Shown here piece after piece: positions 37,329 through 45,918 of a stretch of DNA of 64,000 nt. The notes below the pieces were generated by a model, which saw nothing but the letters and a program-made list of their open reading frames with translations, did not search any database and had not been told where the DNA came from. Source of the stretch: CAVXFL01 sp963761015 (GTDB lineage Bacteria > Pseudomonadota > Alphaproteobacteria > Acetobacterales > Acetobacteraceae). A program made the translations under genes and the position numbers. Numbering within the stretch: position 1 is the first letter of the stretch; the number at the start of each line of letters is the position of its first letter. The stretch lies in contig CAVXFL010000022.1 in assembly GCA_963761015.1 (NCBI GenBank), forward strand, positions 124,001-188,000. The letters run 5' to 3'.

Positions 37329-38150
37329 CTATGGATTCGGCTTGCCGTAACGCTCGAGCATGGCGTGTGAGATTTCGGGGGACGACGGCCATAGGCCACG
37401 CGGCGCACCGGGGTTGCGCCGATACTTGTCGAGCGCAGCCACGTCCGGCTGCACGGGCGTGTCGCCGTCCATGAAGATTACACCCACGGCGTCGCTCGGC
37501 AGCTTGGCAATGAAGCCCTCGGCGTCCTCGATCATGCGGCGGATCCGGCGGTGCAATGCGCGCACGTCTACCGGTTGCTCGGTCGCCAACACTTGAAACT
37601 CCTCTGCCGTGAAACGGCTGTGCCGCGTGATCTCGGCCAGCATTTCCTCCGGCGTAGTGCCGGGAAACTTGCCGACTGCCGCGGCGACGACGGCACCAAG
37701 CGGCAAAATATTATCGTAAATCGTGACAAGATCGACAATGTCGCGCGGCACTCTGCGATCTGCCGCCGCTGACGCCTTGTTGGTTGCGAGGTCAACCGGA
37801 TGCAGGACATAGCCAAACAGTTCGTCCGGCTGGGTCGGGAAAAACCGGAAAGCGGAGTCCGTCACCCACTCCAGCTGCATCTGCTCGCCGTTTTTTTCGA
37901 CAGCCGCCTCGTGCTTCCCGGTGCGTTGGATTGGCGACCATGTGATTGTGTAACCGGCGGCGGCGAGCACGGCCGCATCCGCCTTGACGGCGCTATCTTG
38001 CCTCGCGGCGGAGTCATGGGACATGTCAATGGCGCGCGAAAAGCGCGGGCGTTGTCGGTTGATGGCTATGCCGCCCGCGATGTAGCTGTCGGGGCGGCGC
38101 TGGGCGGCCAACAGCCGCAACACGTCCGATTGGAACTTAGTGATGGGCAC
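37329..38150 (-). CDS. AbiEii/AbiGii-like nucleotidyltransferase
   Basis: A 273-residue nucleotidyltransferase-fold protein of the AbiEii/AbiGii toxin group. From GTG 38150 it reads VPITKFQSDVLRLLAAQR, then SYIAGGIAINRQRPRFSRAI DMSHD (the glycine pair and the position of the catalytic S-x-D-I-D). The first catalytic Asp is Ala here (SRAID). Later segments EWVTDSAFRFFPTQPDELFG and HPVDLATNKASAAADRRVPRD with IVDLVTIYD are family-typical. The start overlaps the upstream small gene by 14 bases. Probable toxin-like or defence role by family; the motif change makes activity doubtful. Confidence 0.72.
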   Translation of the reverse strand: MPITKFQSDVLRLLAAQRRPDSYIAGGIAINRQRPRFSRAIDMSHDSAARQDSAVKADAAVLAAAGYTITWSPIQRTGKHEAAVEKNGEQMQLEWVTDSAFRFFPTQPDELFGYVLHPVDLATNKASAAADRRVPRDIVDLVTIYDNILPLGAVVAAAVGKFPGTTPEEMLAEITRHSRFTAEEFQVLATEQPVDVRALHRRIRRMIEDAEGFIAKLPSDAVGVIFMDGDTPVQPDVAALDKYRRNPGAPRGLWPSSPEISHAMLERYGKPNP

Positions 38151-38355
38151 GGCAAAGCTCTTCGATGCGCTCCGCGAGCCTCCGTCCTTCCATGCGGCCA
38201 TGCGTGCGCAAGGCCTGGGTGATCGCCAAGGCGTCGGCTGGGGTCGGCTGCTTGACCGGGCGCATGTTCCATAGCGCGCGCGTGCCATACTCGGCGAAGG
38301 CGCGACGATAGAGGATCGCGAGGTCTTCTTCTGGCGGTGATGGCGCTGCGTTCAT
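38137..38355 (-). CDS. Small protein paired with the AbiEii-like gene
   Basis: A 72-residue protein from ATG 38355: MNAAPSPPEEDLAILYRRAF, then EYGTRALWNMRPVKQPTPAD and a basic helical end (EGRRLAERIEELCRAHH). It overlaps the downstream nucleotidyltransferase start by 14 bases, which implies translational coupling. I recall similar small proteins before AbiEii-like genes but know no tested function. It is not an AbiEi-type winged-helix antitoxin by length. A partner or antitoxin role is inference from context. Confidence 0.6.
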   Translation of the reverse strand: MNAAPSPPEEDLAILYRRAFAEYGTRALWNMRPVKQPTPADALAITQALRTHGRMEGRRLAERIEELCRAHH

Positions 38356-38461
38356 AGCCGCTCCAAGGTAGCACAGTTTAGTTCCTGGCCTCCGGCTTGA
38401 GGATGGAGCCTCGACGGGCCTACGTAGGGCGTAGGGACGCACCAAGAAAGCAGAAAACCCG

Positions 38462-39847
38462 ATGACCAGCCCCGCCGACCTGACCGCGGTCGAGCTTCTC
38501 GCCGCCTACCGCTCCAGGCAGCTTTCTCCAGTCGAGGTCACCGTGGCGGTGCTGGCCCGTATTGCCGCGCTGGAGCCGAAGCTGCACGCGACCTATGCCC
38601 TCGACCCGGACGGCGCGCGCAAGGCGGCGCGGTCTTCGGAGCAGCGCTGGCAGCGCGGTGAGCCCGCGGGCGCGCTGGACGGCGTGCCGGTCACCATCAA
38701 GGAGAACATCGCCACCGAGGGCACGCCAACGCCGCTCGGCACCGCGGCCACCATTCTTGCCCCGGCGGCAACGGATGCGCCACCCGCCGCGCGGGTGCGC
38801 GAGGCCGGGGCGGTCATCCTCGGCAAGACCACCATGCCGGATTACGGCATGCTGTCCTCCGGGCTTTCCAGCTTCCATCCGCTCACGCGCAATCCCTGGG
38901 ACCTGACGCGCAACCCCGGCGGGTCCAGCGCCGGAGCCGCCGCCGCGGCGGCGGCCGGCTACGGGCCGCTGCATGTCGGCACCGATATCGGCGGCTCGGT
39001 CCGGCTGCCCGCCGGCTGGTGCGGCGTGGTCGGGCTGAAGCCGAGCTTCGGGCGGGTGCCGATCGACCCGCCCTATTTCGGCCGCGTCGCCGGCCCGATT
39101 ACGCGCACCGTCGCCGACGCCGCGCTGCTCATGCGGGTGCTGTCCCGCCCCGATGCGCGCGACCACATGAGCCTGCCGCCTGCCGAGATCGCGTGGGGAG
39201 AACTCCACCGCGAGCCGAAGGGCCTGAAAATCGGCCTGCTGCTCGACATCGGCGTCGGGCTGCCGCCCGAGCCGGCGGTGCGGGCCGCCGTGGAGGCCGC
39301 CGCGCGCGCCTTCGCCGATGCGGGCGCCATCGTCGAGCCGGTGCCGCCGTTTCTCACCCGCGCGATGCTGGACGGGCTCGACACGTTCTGGCGCGTGCGC
39401 GCCTGGTCCGATATCGGCGCCTTGCCGCCGGAGCGGCGCGCGAAGGTGCTGCCCTATATCCGCGAATGGGCGGAGGGCGGCGCGGATCGGCCGGGGCTCG
39501 ACGTGTTCCGCGGCTTCAACCAGAGCGTCGAGATGCGCGCCGCCACGCTCGCCGCCTGCCGGGGATTCGATGTCGTGTTCTCGCCCACGGCGCCCGTTCC
39601 GGCCTTCGCCGCCGAACGCGCCTCGCCTGTCGACGATCCGGCGCGGCCGTTCGAGCACATCTGCTTCACGGTGCCCTTCAACATGTCCGAGCAGCCGGCG
39701 ATCTCGGTCAACTGCGGCTACACGAGCGGCGGGCTGCCGATCGGATTACAGATCGTTGGCCAGCGTTTCGACGATTTGGGCGTGCTGCAGGTCGCGCGCA
39801 CCTGGGAGGTGTTGCGGCCCGAGCAACGGCCTTGGCCGACGCCTTAG
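38462..39847 (+). CDS. Amidase signature family enzyme
   Basis: Amidase of 461 residues with the Ser-cisSer-Lys triad visible: Lys80 in VPVTIKENIA, Ser155 in NPGGSSAGAA and Ser179 in GTDIGGSVRLPA; the 24-residue spacing between the serines is the family rule. C-terminal TVPFNMSEQPAISVNCG and LPIGLQIVGQRFDD are also typical. It hydrolyses an amide bond; the substrate is unknown, and GatA is excluded because gatB and gatC are absent and the N-terminus differs. Stand-alone gene, convergent with rsfS. Confidence 0.9.
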   Translation: MTSPADLTAVELLAAYRSRQLSPVEVTVAVLARIAALEPKLHATYALDPDGARKAARSSEQRWQRGEPAGALDGVPVTIKENIATEGTPTPLGTAATILAPAATDAPPAARVREAGAVILGKTTMPDYGMLSSGLSSFHPLTRNPWDLTRNPGGSSAGAAAAAAAGYGPLHVGTDIGGSVRLPAGWCGVVGLKPSFGRVPIDPPYFGRVAGPITRTVADAALLMRVLSRPDARDHMSLPPAEIAWGELHREPKGLKIGLLLDIGVGLPPEPAVRAAVEAAARAFADAGAIVEPVPPFLTRAMLDGLDTFWRVRAWSDIGALPPERRAKVLPYIREWAEGGADRPGLDVFRGFNQSVEMRAATLAACRGFDVVFSPTAPVPAFAAERASPVDDPARPFEHICFTVPFNMSEQPAISVNCGYTSGGLPIGLQIVGQRFDDLGVLQVARTWEVLRPEQRPWPTP

Positions 39848-39868
39848 CAACTTTGCTTGCACCGGACG

Positions 39869-40213
39869 TTATCTCTCGCCGTTGCCGGTGTGATCGGCTT
39901 CGTCGAGGTCGGCGCCCCACATCTTTTCCAGCGCGTAGCTCGCGCGGGCACTCGGCTTGAACACGTGGACGATGATGTCGCCGGCGTCGACCAGCACCCA
40001 GTCGGCACCGCCCGCGCCTTCGATCTGCACGCGCTTGATGCCGGCCTCGCGCAGCTTCTCTTGGAGATGCGTCGCCATCGACGCGATCTGGCGGTCGGCG
40101 AAGCCGGTCGCGACGACCATGCGATCGGCGAAGGAGGCGCGGCCGGCGAGATCGAGCGCGACCACGTTTTCGGCCTTGTCGCCCTCCAGACTGTCCACGA
40201 TCAGCGCCTGCAA
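39869..40213 (-). CDS. rsfS: Ribosome silencing factor RsfS
   Basis: Binds ribosomal protein uL14 and blocks subunit joining in starvation. The 114-residue translation from TTG 40213 has the family core DKAENVVALDLAGRASFADR, MVVATGFADRQIASMATHL, GADWVLVDAGDIIVHVF and the C-terminal YALEKMWGADL. The same frame stays open upstream to about 40420 with an Ala/Pro/Arg-rich stretch ending AQHPPEQDLDYLQALIV, but contains no ATG or GTG. Either TTG is used or an indel hides the start (an ATG at 40389 lies in the next frame). Position after nadD is conserved. Confidence 0.88.
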   Translation of the reverse strand: MQALIVDSLEGDKAENVVALDLAGRASFADRMVVATGFADRQIASMATHLQEKLREAGIKRVQIEGAGGADWVLVDAGDIIVHVFKPSARASYALEKMWGADLDEADHTGNGER

Positions 40214-40422
40214 ATAGTCGAGATCCTGTTCCGGCGGATGCTGCGCGCGGACCGGCTGGAGCTTGCCGTCGGGGCCGCGGCGCGGGCCGGCGGCGACGGC
40301 CTTCTTGCGCGGCGTGCCGGGCGGGGCGGGAATCGTGGAGGCGCCGGTTCCGCGCGGGCTGGCCCGGCGCCGCGTCGTGATCGGCGCATCGGGAGGATCG
40401 GTCGGGGGTTTGCTGGCGATCG

Positions 40423-41049
40423 CTAATCTCCGTCCTTATCGCGTTGCGCCGCGGCGCGCAGCGCGGTCGCCGAACCCGGATGTTGCGCCGCCGGCAAAAA
40501 AGTCCAGGCCGGCGGGCGGGCGATGGCCAGCGCCGCCGCCGCCTCGGCGCACCGGCGCGCGTGCCGCAGCCGGTTCGCCGCCTGTCCGGCCAATGCGCTA
40601 AAGTTATAGCCGGGCCTGGGATGCACCGCGACCGGCATGTTCCGCGCGATCTGAAGCCAGCCGCGCCAGCGCGGCAGGTCGGTCAGGTTATCCGCCCCCA
40701 TCAGCCACACGAAATGCGCGCGCGGGAATCGCCGCCGCAATTCGCGCAACGTGTCGACCGTGTAGCGGGTGCCGAGCCGCGCCTCGATCGCGGTCGCCAC
40801 GATGCGCCGCCCGTCGGCGATGGCGCGCGCGGAGGCCAGGCGGTTCGCCAGGCCGCCCATGCCTCGTGTGGGCTTCAGCGGATTGCCTGGCGAGACCATG
40901 AGCCAGACCTGATCGAGCCGGAGCCGTTTCAGCATCTGCTCGGCGATATGGCGATGGCCGCGATGCGCCGGATTGAACGAGCCGCCCAAAATGCCGATCC
41001 GGCTCCGCCGATTGTCGCCGTGGAGCGGAATGGGGCAGGGGAGCGGCAC
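40423..41049 (-). CDS. nadD: Nicotinate-nucleotide adenylyltransferase
   Basis: Makes deamido-NAD from nicotinate mononucleotide in NAD synthesis. The 208-residue protein begins with GTG 41049 after CAGGAT, shortly before RIGILGGSFNPAHRGHRHIA, which contains the GSFxPxHxGH nucleotidyl-transfer motif; LGTRYTVDTLRELRRRFP supplies the second (SSTxxR-like) region and FVWLMGADNLTDLPRWRGW is also typical. The frame is open upstream into proA only because proA carries a frame break. It starts 17 bases after the proA stop. Confidence 0.9.
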   Translation of the reverse strand: MPLPCPIPLHGDNRRSRIGILGGSFNPAHRGHRHIAEQMLKRLRLDQVWLMVSPGNPLKPTRGMGGLANRLASARAIADGRRIVATAIEARLGTRYTVDTLRELRRRFPRAHFVWLMGADNLTDLPRWRGWLQIARNMPVAVHPRPGYNFSALAGQAANRLRHARRCAEAAAALAIARPPAWTFLPAAQHPGSATALRAAAQRDKDGD

Positions 41050-41066
41050 ATCCTGGGGCGCGCGTT

Positions 41067-42329
41067 TCAGGGCCGTGTCTGTCCCGTGCCGGTGACGAGA
41101 TACGCGGAAGGTGGTGAGTTGCTCCGGCCCGACCGGACCGCGGGCATGAATGCGGCCGGTGGCGATGCCGATCTCGCCGCCGAAGCCGAATTCGCCGCCG
41201 TCGCAGAACTGCGTCGAGGCGTTCCACATGCCGACGGCGCTGTCGATGCGGCGCAGGAACGCCTCGGCGGCGGACGGGTCTTCCGTGACAATGGCGTCGG
41301 TGTGCTCGCTGCCGTGGCGGGCGATGTGGTCGAGGGCGTCGTCCAGGCCGTCGACCACTTTCACCGACAGAACGGCGTCGAGCCATTCGGTGTCGAAATC
41401 GTCCGGCTCGGCCGCCGGCAGATCGGGCACGATGCCGCGGGCGCGCGCGTCGGCGCGGAAGGCGCAGCCGAGTGCCGCGAGATCGGCGACGATCGACGGC
41501 AGCAGCGTGGGTGCGACGGCCGCGTCGATCAGCATGGTTTCGGTCGCGCCGCAAATGCCGGGGCGGCGCATTTTTGCGTTCGCCACGACCCGGCGCGCCA
41601 TATCCGGATCGGCTGCCGCGTGCACGTAGGTGTGGCAGAGACCCTCGGCATGGGCGAGCACCGGCACCCGCGCCTCGGCCTGCACCCGCTCCACCAAGGT
41701 GCGGCCGCCGCGCGGGATGATGAGGTCGATCAGCCCGGCGGCCCCGAGCATGGCGGCGACATAGGCGCGGTCGGTCGAGGGCGCGATTTGCACGGCGGCT
41801 TCCGGCAGCCCGGCGGCGCGCAGCCCCGTCAGCATGGCGTCGCGGATCGCTTGGGCGCTGTGGAAGCTTTCCGAGCCGCCCCGCAAATCACGGCGTTGCC
41901 GGATTTCAGGCAAATCCCAGCGGCGTCCGCCCCGACATTGGGCCGGCTCTCGTAAATCATGCCGATCACGCCGATCGGCATGGCGATGCGGCGAATGCGC
42001 AGGCCGTTCGGGCGCGTCCAGTCGGCGAGCGTGCGGCCGAGCGGGTCCGGCTGCGTCGCGATCTCCTCGAGCCCCTTCGCCACGGCCTCGACGCGGGCCG
42101 GCGTGAGCGCGAGCCGGTCGCGGAACGCACGCGAACCCGCGAAAGCGGCGAGGTCGGCGGCGTTGGCCTCCAGGATTTCGCCGCTGCGTTGGCGCAGCGC
42201 CGCGGCGGTGGCGGCGAGGGCGGCGTTGCGCGTCGCCTCGGGCGCGCGCGCCAACCGCTTCGACGCGGCCTTCGCTGCAACCGCCGCCTGCCGCAACCAA
42301 CTGGCACTCTGATCGGTGTCGATGTTCAT
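41067..42329 (-). CDS. proA: Gamma-glutamyl phosphate reductase, two indels
   Basis: Second step of proline synthesis; reduces glutamyl-5-phosphate. ATG 42329 (MNIDTDQSASWLRQAAVAAK) opens a protein of 420 residues. Catalytic Cys is in AHAEGLCHTYVHAAAD. Segments PIGVIGMIYESRPNVG and DCAVTEDPSAAEAFLRR-like SEHTDAIVTEDPSAAEAFL are typical. A missing base near 41885 (after LKSGNAVI) and an extra base near 41100 (before YLVTGTGQTRP) break the frame; they compensate, and the total length is an exact multiple of three. Follows proB in the same direction and precedes nadD. Confidence 0.92.
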
Positions 42330-42390
42330 GGCCGCATTTTGCCGCAGCCGGGCCGCCGAGGCCACAGCGAAGAAGGTCGGCACGTCCGCG

Positions 42391-42433
42391 GAGCCGGCGA
42401 CGGCAGTGGAGCCGGCGACGGCAGTGGAGCCGG
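42391..42433. repeat. 18-base tandem repeat between proB and proA
   Basis: GAGCCGGCGACGGCAGTG occurs twice exactly (42391-42408, 42409-42426) followed by a partial third copy (GAGCCGG). It lies in the 140-base gap between the proB stop and proA start. Confidence 0.85.
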
Positions 42434-42469
42434 AACGCGGCGGGCGATCACGCACCTGGACACTGCCGC

Positions 42470-43600
42470 TCACAGCAGCACCAGGTCGTCCCGGTGGATC
42501 AGTTCATCTCGCCCGCGCCAGCCGAGAATGGTTTCGATTTCGTCCGAGCGGTGGCCGATGATGCGCGCGGCATCCTCGCTCGCGTAAGCCGAAAGCCCGC
42601 GCGCGAGGGTTGCGCCATCGGCGCCGCGCACCAACACGGGATCGCCGCGCTCGAAACGTCCTTCCACCGCGCGCACGCCGGCGGGCAATAAGGAACGGCC
42701 GGCGGTAAGCGCGCGAGCCGCGCCCACGTCCACGACGAACGTCCCGAGCGGTTGCAAGCTGCCGAGAATCCAGCGCTTGCGCGCGGAGCGGCCCTCCGGC
42801 GCCGGCAAGAACCAGGTGCAGCGCGCGCCCTCGGCGAGCGCCCGCAGCGGGTGCTCGCGCGTGCCCAACGCGATCGCCATAGCGCAGCCCGCGCCGCTGG
42901 CGATGCGCGCCGCAACCAGCTTGGTGCGCATGCCGCCGCTGGAATAGCCGGGTGGCGGTTCGCCGCCGAGCGCCTCGATCTCCGGCGTCATCGCCGCGAC
43001 CACCGGCACGTGCTGCGCCTGCGGATCCCGGCGCGGATCGGCCGTGTAGAGGCCGTCGATGTCCGAGAGCAGCACCAGTTGGTCGGCTTCCGTCATCGCG
43101 GCCACGCGCGCGGCGAGGCGGTCGTTATCGCCGAAGCGGATTTCGGCGGTGGCGACCGAATCGTTTTCGTTGATCACCGGCACGCAGCCGAGGCCCAGCA
43201 GCGCCTTCAGCGTGGCGCGCGCGTTGAGATAGCGGCGACGGTCCTCGGTGTCGTCCAATGTCAGCAGCAGTTGCGCGGCGGTGAGGCCGTGCGCGGAGAG
43301 CGCCTCGCTCCAGGCGCCGGCGAGCCGGATCTGGCCGACCGCCGCCGCCGCCTGCTTTTCCTCCAGCTTGAGCCGGCGCGCGGTGAGCCCGAGCTTGCGG
43401 CGGGCGAGCGCGATGGCCCCCGAGGAAACCACCATCACCTCGACCCCGCGCCCGCGCAGTTCGGCAATATCGGCGGCTAACCCGTCCAGCCAACGCGCGC
43501 GCGGCTCGGCCGCCTCGGCATCCACCACCAGCGCGCTGCCGATCTTCACCACCAGCCGGCGGGCCTGCGCGAGCGAAGGAGCGGGGAGCGACGGCCTCAT
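42470..43600 (-). CDS. proB: Glutamate 5-kinase
   Basis: First committed enzyme of proline synthesis, feedback-inhibited by proline. The 376-residue protein has the amino-acid kinase fold: LVVKIGSALVVDAE, VMVVSSGAIALARRKLGL, CVPVINENDSVATAEI and RFGDNDRLAARVAAM, then GGMRTKLVAARIASGAG, and a C-terminal PUA domain from about residue 275 (PAGVRAVEGRFERGDPVLVR). Full length and intact. Upstream obgE, common in this synteny, is not present; instead 430 bases of non-coding DNA precede it. Confidence 0.95.
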   Translation of the reverse strand: MRPSLPAPSLAQARRLVVKIGSALVVDAEAAEPRARWLDGLAADIAELRGRGVEVMVVSSGAIALARRKLGLTARRLKLEEKQAAAAVGQIRLAGAWSEALSAHGLTAAQLLLTLDDTEDRRRYLNARATLKALLGLGCVPVINENDSVATAEIRFGDNDRLAARVAAMTEADQLVLLSDIDGLYTADPRRDPQAQHVPVVAAMTPEIEALGGEPPPGYSSGGMRTKLVAARIASGAGCAMAIALGTREHPLRALAEGARCTWFLPAPEGRSARKRWILGSLQPLGTFVVDVGAARALTAGRSLLPAGVRAVEGRFERGDPVLVRGADGATLARGLSAYASEDAARIIGHRSDEIETILGWRGRDELIHRDDLVLL

Positions 43601-44030
43601 GCCGATCAGTATCGGCGATAGGCCGGCTCGGGGCTACCGCGCCGGGCGATGCAGGCCGATGTTGCGCGGGCTTACCGCATGTCGCGGCACTGACCAAGCA
43701 TAGCGCATACAGGGAAACGCATACCCAAGACGTGAAGGGGTATCGGAGCGGCCACTATTAACCTTCTTGAAATAACCCTCTTGAAACCCGTTTCAGTTTC
43801 GCCAGGCAGCCTCCCGCAGTCACATCCCCTGCCGGAGCATGCGGCAAAGTGCATTCCACGACCGGACAAATCCTGTCCGACGCACCCAGCGCGATCCAGC
43901 TTAGCACGTGCCATACACTTGCGAACGCGACATTCTAATTCTAATTCGCAACGTTAACAAATCGGAGCCTAGAACTAAGTCCCGTCATTCCAACTTCTGC
44001 GCTTGTCTGAAGGCTCATGGAGACACGCAG
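43601..44030. other. Intergenic region between divergent proB and the secreted protein gene
   Basis: No gene recognised; an 80-codon leftward frame at 43672-43914 has no homology or ribosome site. The right half becomes AT-rich, with the direct repeat ATTCTAATTCTAATTC near 43934 and AACGTTAACAAATC, a likely promoter zone for the gene at 44031. A perfect inverted repeat CGGACA-AATCC-TGTCCG (43864-43880) could be an operator or short terminator. Confidence 0.45.
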
Positions 44031-45794
44031 ATGTCCCACACAAATTCTCCCGACGTTATGATTGGCGGATTGGTCGGCTGGAGGGATCTGGCCACCCCGG
44101 CGAATTCCGAGGAACTGCGCGCGACCGGCCGAGTGGGTCTGTATATGCAGGAATCTCTTCTCGATCCGCGGGACAACAACAAATGGGCGGATCCGTCCGC
44201 CAATGCGGCCATCGACAAGGTGTTCGGTCTAAGCGCGGGCCAGACAGGGAACGCCGACTACGAAGGTGATTTCTATCTCCCCCAAGCACCGAAATATTGG
44301 GACCCGAACTCGTCCGAAATTGACCTGAACTATCCCATGACCGCGCTTCCGGCACAGAATTTGCCGCTGCCCAATTGTACAGACCGTCAATTTCGGCGGC
44401 ACCTACAACACCGCCGCCGACTTCTACACGTTCTTCAACAGCCCGGTCACCCAGCAGGCCTGGGTGGACTACGTCAGCGGCGGCCGGCAGAAGGGGGTCG
44501 ATATTGTCCAGCCGATCTTCGCGCCGAACGGGTTTTTCAATTCCGATGCAAGTTCGCAATGGAACATGAACTTCAACGACCCGATCTACGACGGGCTGAA
44601 GCAAATGGCGCTCGTTGGCGGCGGCATCTGCGTCGATGCCCCGCCGGGGTACGTGAACGGAGTGGCTGCGGTGGTGCCCAATGTGGCATCAGACTACATG
44701 AATTTCGTCGAGCAGGAAATCAATTGGGCCAATTCCCAGAGCTTGCTATCGTCGATCATTGTCTGCCCGTATTTCGACGACTCGACATTTGCGGCGGATA
44801 CTAAGAATTTTGTCACCACGCTGGAGAAGGCAGGCGCGCCCCCCGGCCAGTTCATCGTCGAGAACTACGATGTTGCCACAGGATCGACGCTTGCCATCGG
44901 TTCGGATACCGATCCGAATTCGGTAGCGGGTGTGGCGCTTTGGGTAGCCCAGAACGCCGCGACCTATAAGCCGATCGAGGCGGCGGCAATCACTCCTCCG
45001 CCGTCTCCGAGCGGGGGCTCTATCGCGACATCCGGTGGCGCCGGCGACGTCGCCGCATCGCCCCCTGGCACCACCACCGGGGGCAGTACATCCACCATTG
45101 CCAGCACCGGCACCATTGCGAGCACCGGGACGAGCGAAACCATACCCGAGAATTCGTCCGACACTGTTATTTCGGTGTCCGCAGGAGCCAACCTGATATT
45201 TGGTGCATCGGCAGCCGCGGCAAAGTCGAGCATTCACACCGGTAGCGGAAACGATACCGTCGTTTCAGGCCTCGGTGATACGACGATATGGGCGGGCACC
45301 GGGCAGCAGACCGTGTTTGGATCGGGTGATGCCGGCGCCAGCATGACAGTATTCGGCAACTCCGGGAGCCTGGAATTCATCGGCGGCACCGGCGCTGAAT
45401 CGGTTTCGCTGGCAAACGGGAAGGCGACGGTGTTCGGCGGGTTGGGCCACGACAGCATCACCGCGGGGAGCGGAAGCGCGGTGGTGGTGACCGGATCGGC
45501 CTCCACGAACATCTCGTTGCATACAGGGTCGGCCGCCATTTTCGAGTTGGGCGAAGGAGCGGTCCAGGTACCGGTTTCATCCCGGATTTCCCAGCTAACC
45601 AGGGCTCGGATTACATAAATGGCTTCACCGTGGGCCGGGACACGCTCGGGGTGAGTTCGTTCGGCCCTGCGACGACCACATCTCTCATCGCAAATCAGCA
45701 GCACTTCGACGGGAGCACGCTGCTTGCGCTTCCCGATGGGGCCAGGCTGGTCTTGGCCGGTATCGGCTCGGTGGACGCACGATTTTTCTCCTAG
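44031..45794 (+). CDS. Secreted protein: unknown N-terminal domain plus beta-roll repeats, two indels
   Basis: About 587 residues once frame breaks are joined. Residues 1-330 form a globular domain I cannot name; segments GLVGWRDLATPANSEELRA, GVDIVQPIFAPNGFF and GGGICVDAPPGYVNGV look like a TIM-barrel hydrolase. A Gly/Ser/Thr/Pro linker follows (330-385), then RTX-like beta-roll repeats (GSGNDTVVSGLGD, GGLGHDSITAGSG) and a C-terminal GFTVGRDTLGVSSFG ... VDARFFS segment typical of type I secretion cargo. No N-terminal signal peptide. Breaks: one extra T near 44377 (restores LPNVQTVNFGGTYNT), and a missing base near 45575. Export genes are not adjacent. Confidence 0.68.
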
Positions 45795-45918
45795 AAAACG
45801 AGAAACCAAACTTTTCCTGCCCGGTCGCCCTCAGCAGGTGCTGCCGCGCGCTTCACCTTCGCGACGTCGAACGCCAGAAAGGCTTCGCCGCATCGCAAAT
45901 TGAGAAAAGCCGGCACGG

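Noticed and set aside
38462..39847. GatA subunit of the tRNA amidotransferase
   Set aside because: The amidase triad is shared with GatA, but gatB/gatC are absent and the sequence matches general amidases.
40423..42300. Apparent ProA-NadD fusion protein
   Set aside because: The fusion arises only because an extra base near 41100 removes the proA stop; the corrected frame ends YLVTGTGQTRP with TGA at 41067, and nadD has its own GTG with a ribosome site.
43672..43914. Small leftward gene before proB
   Set aside because: No ribosome site, no recognisable domain and Cys/Arg-rich random-looking composition; treated as intergenic.
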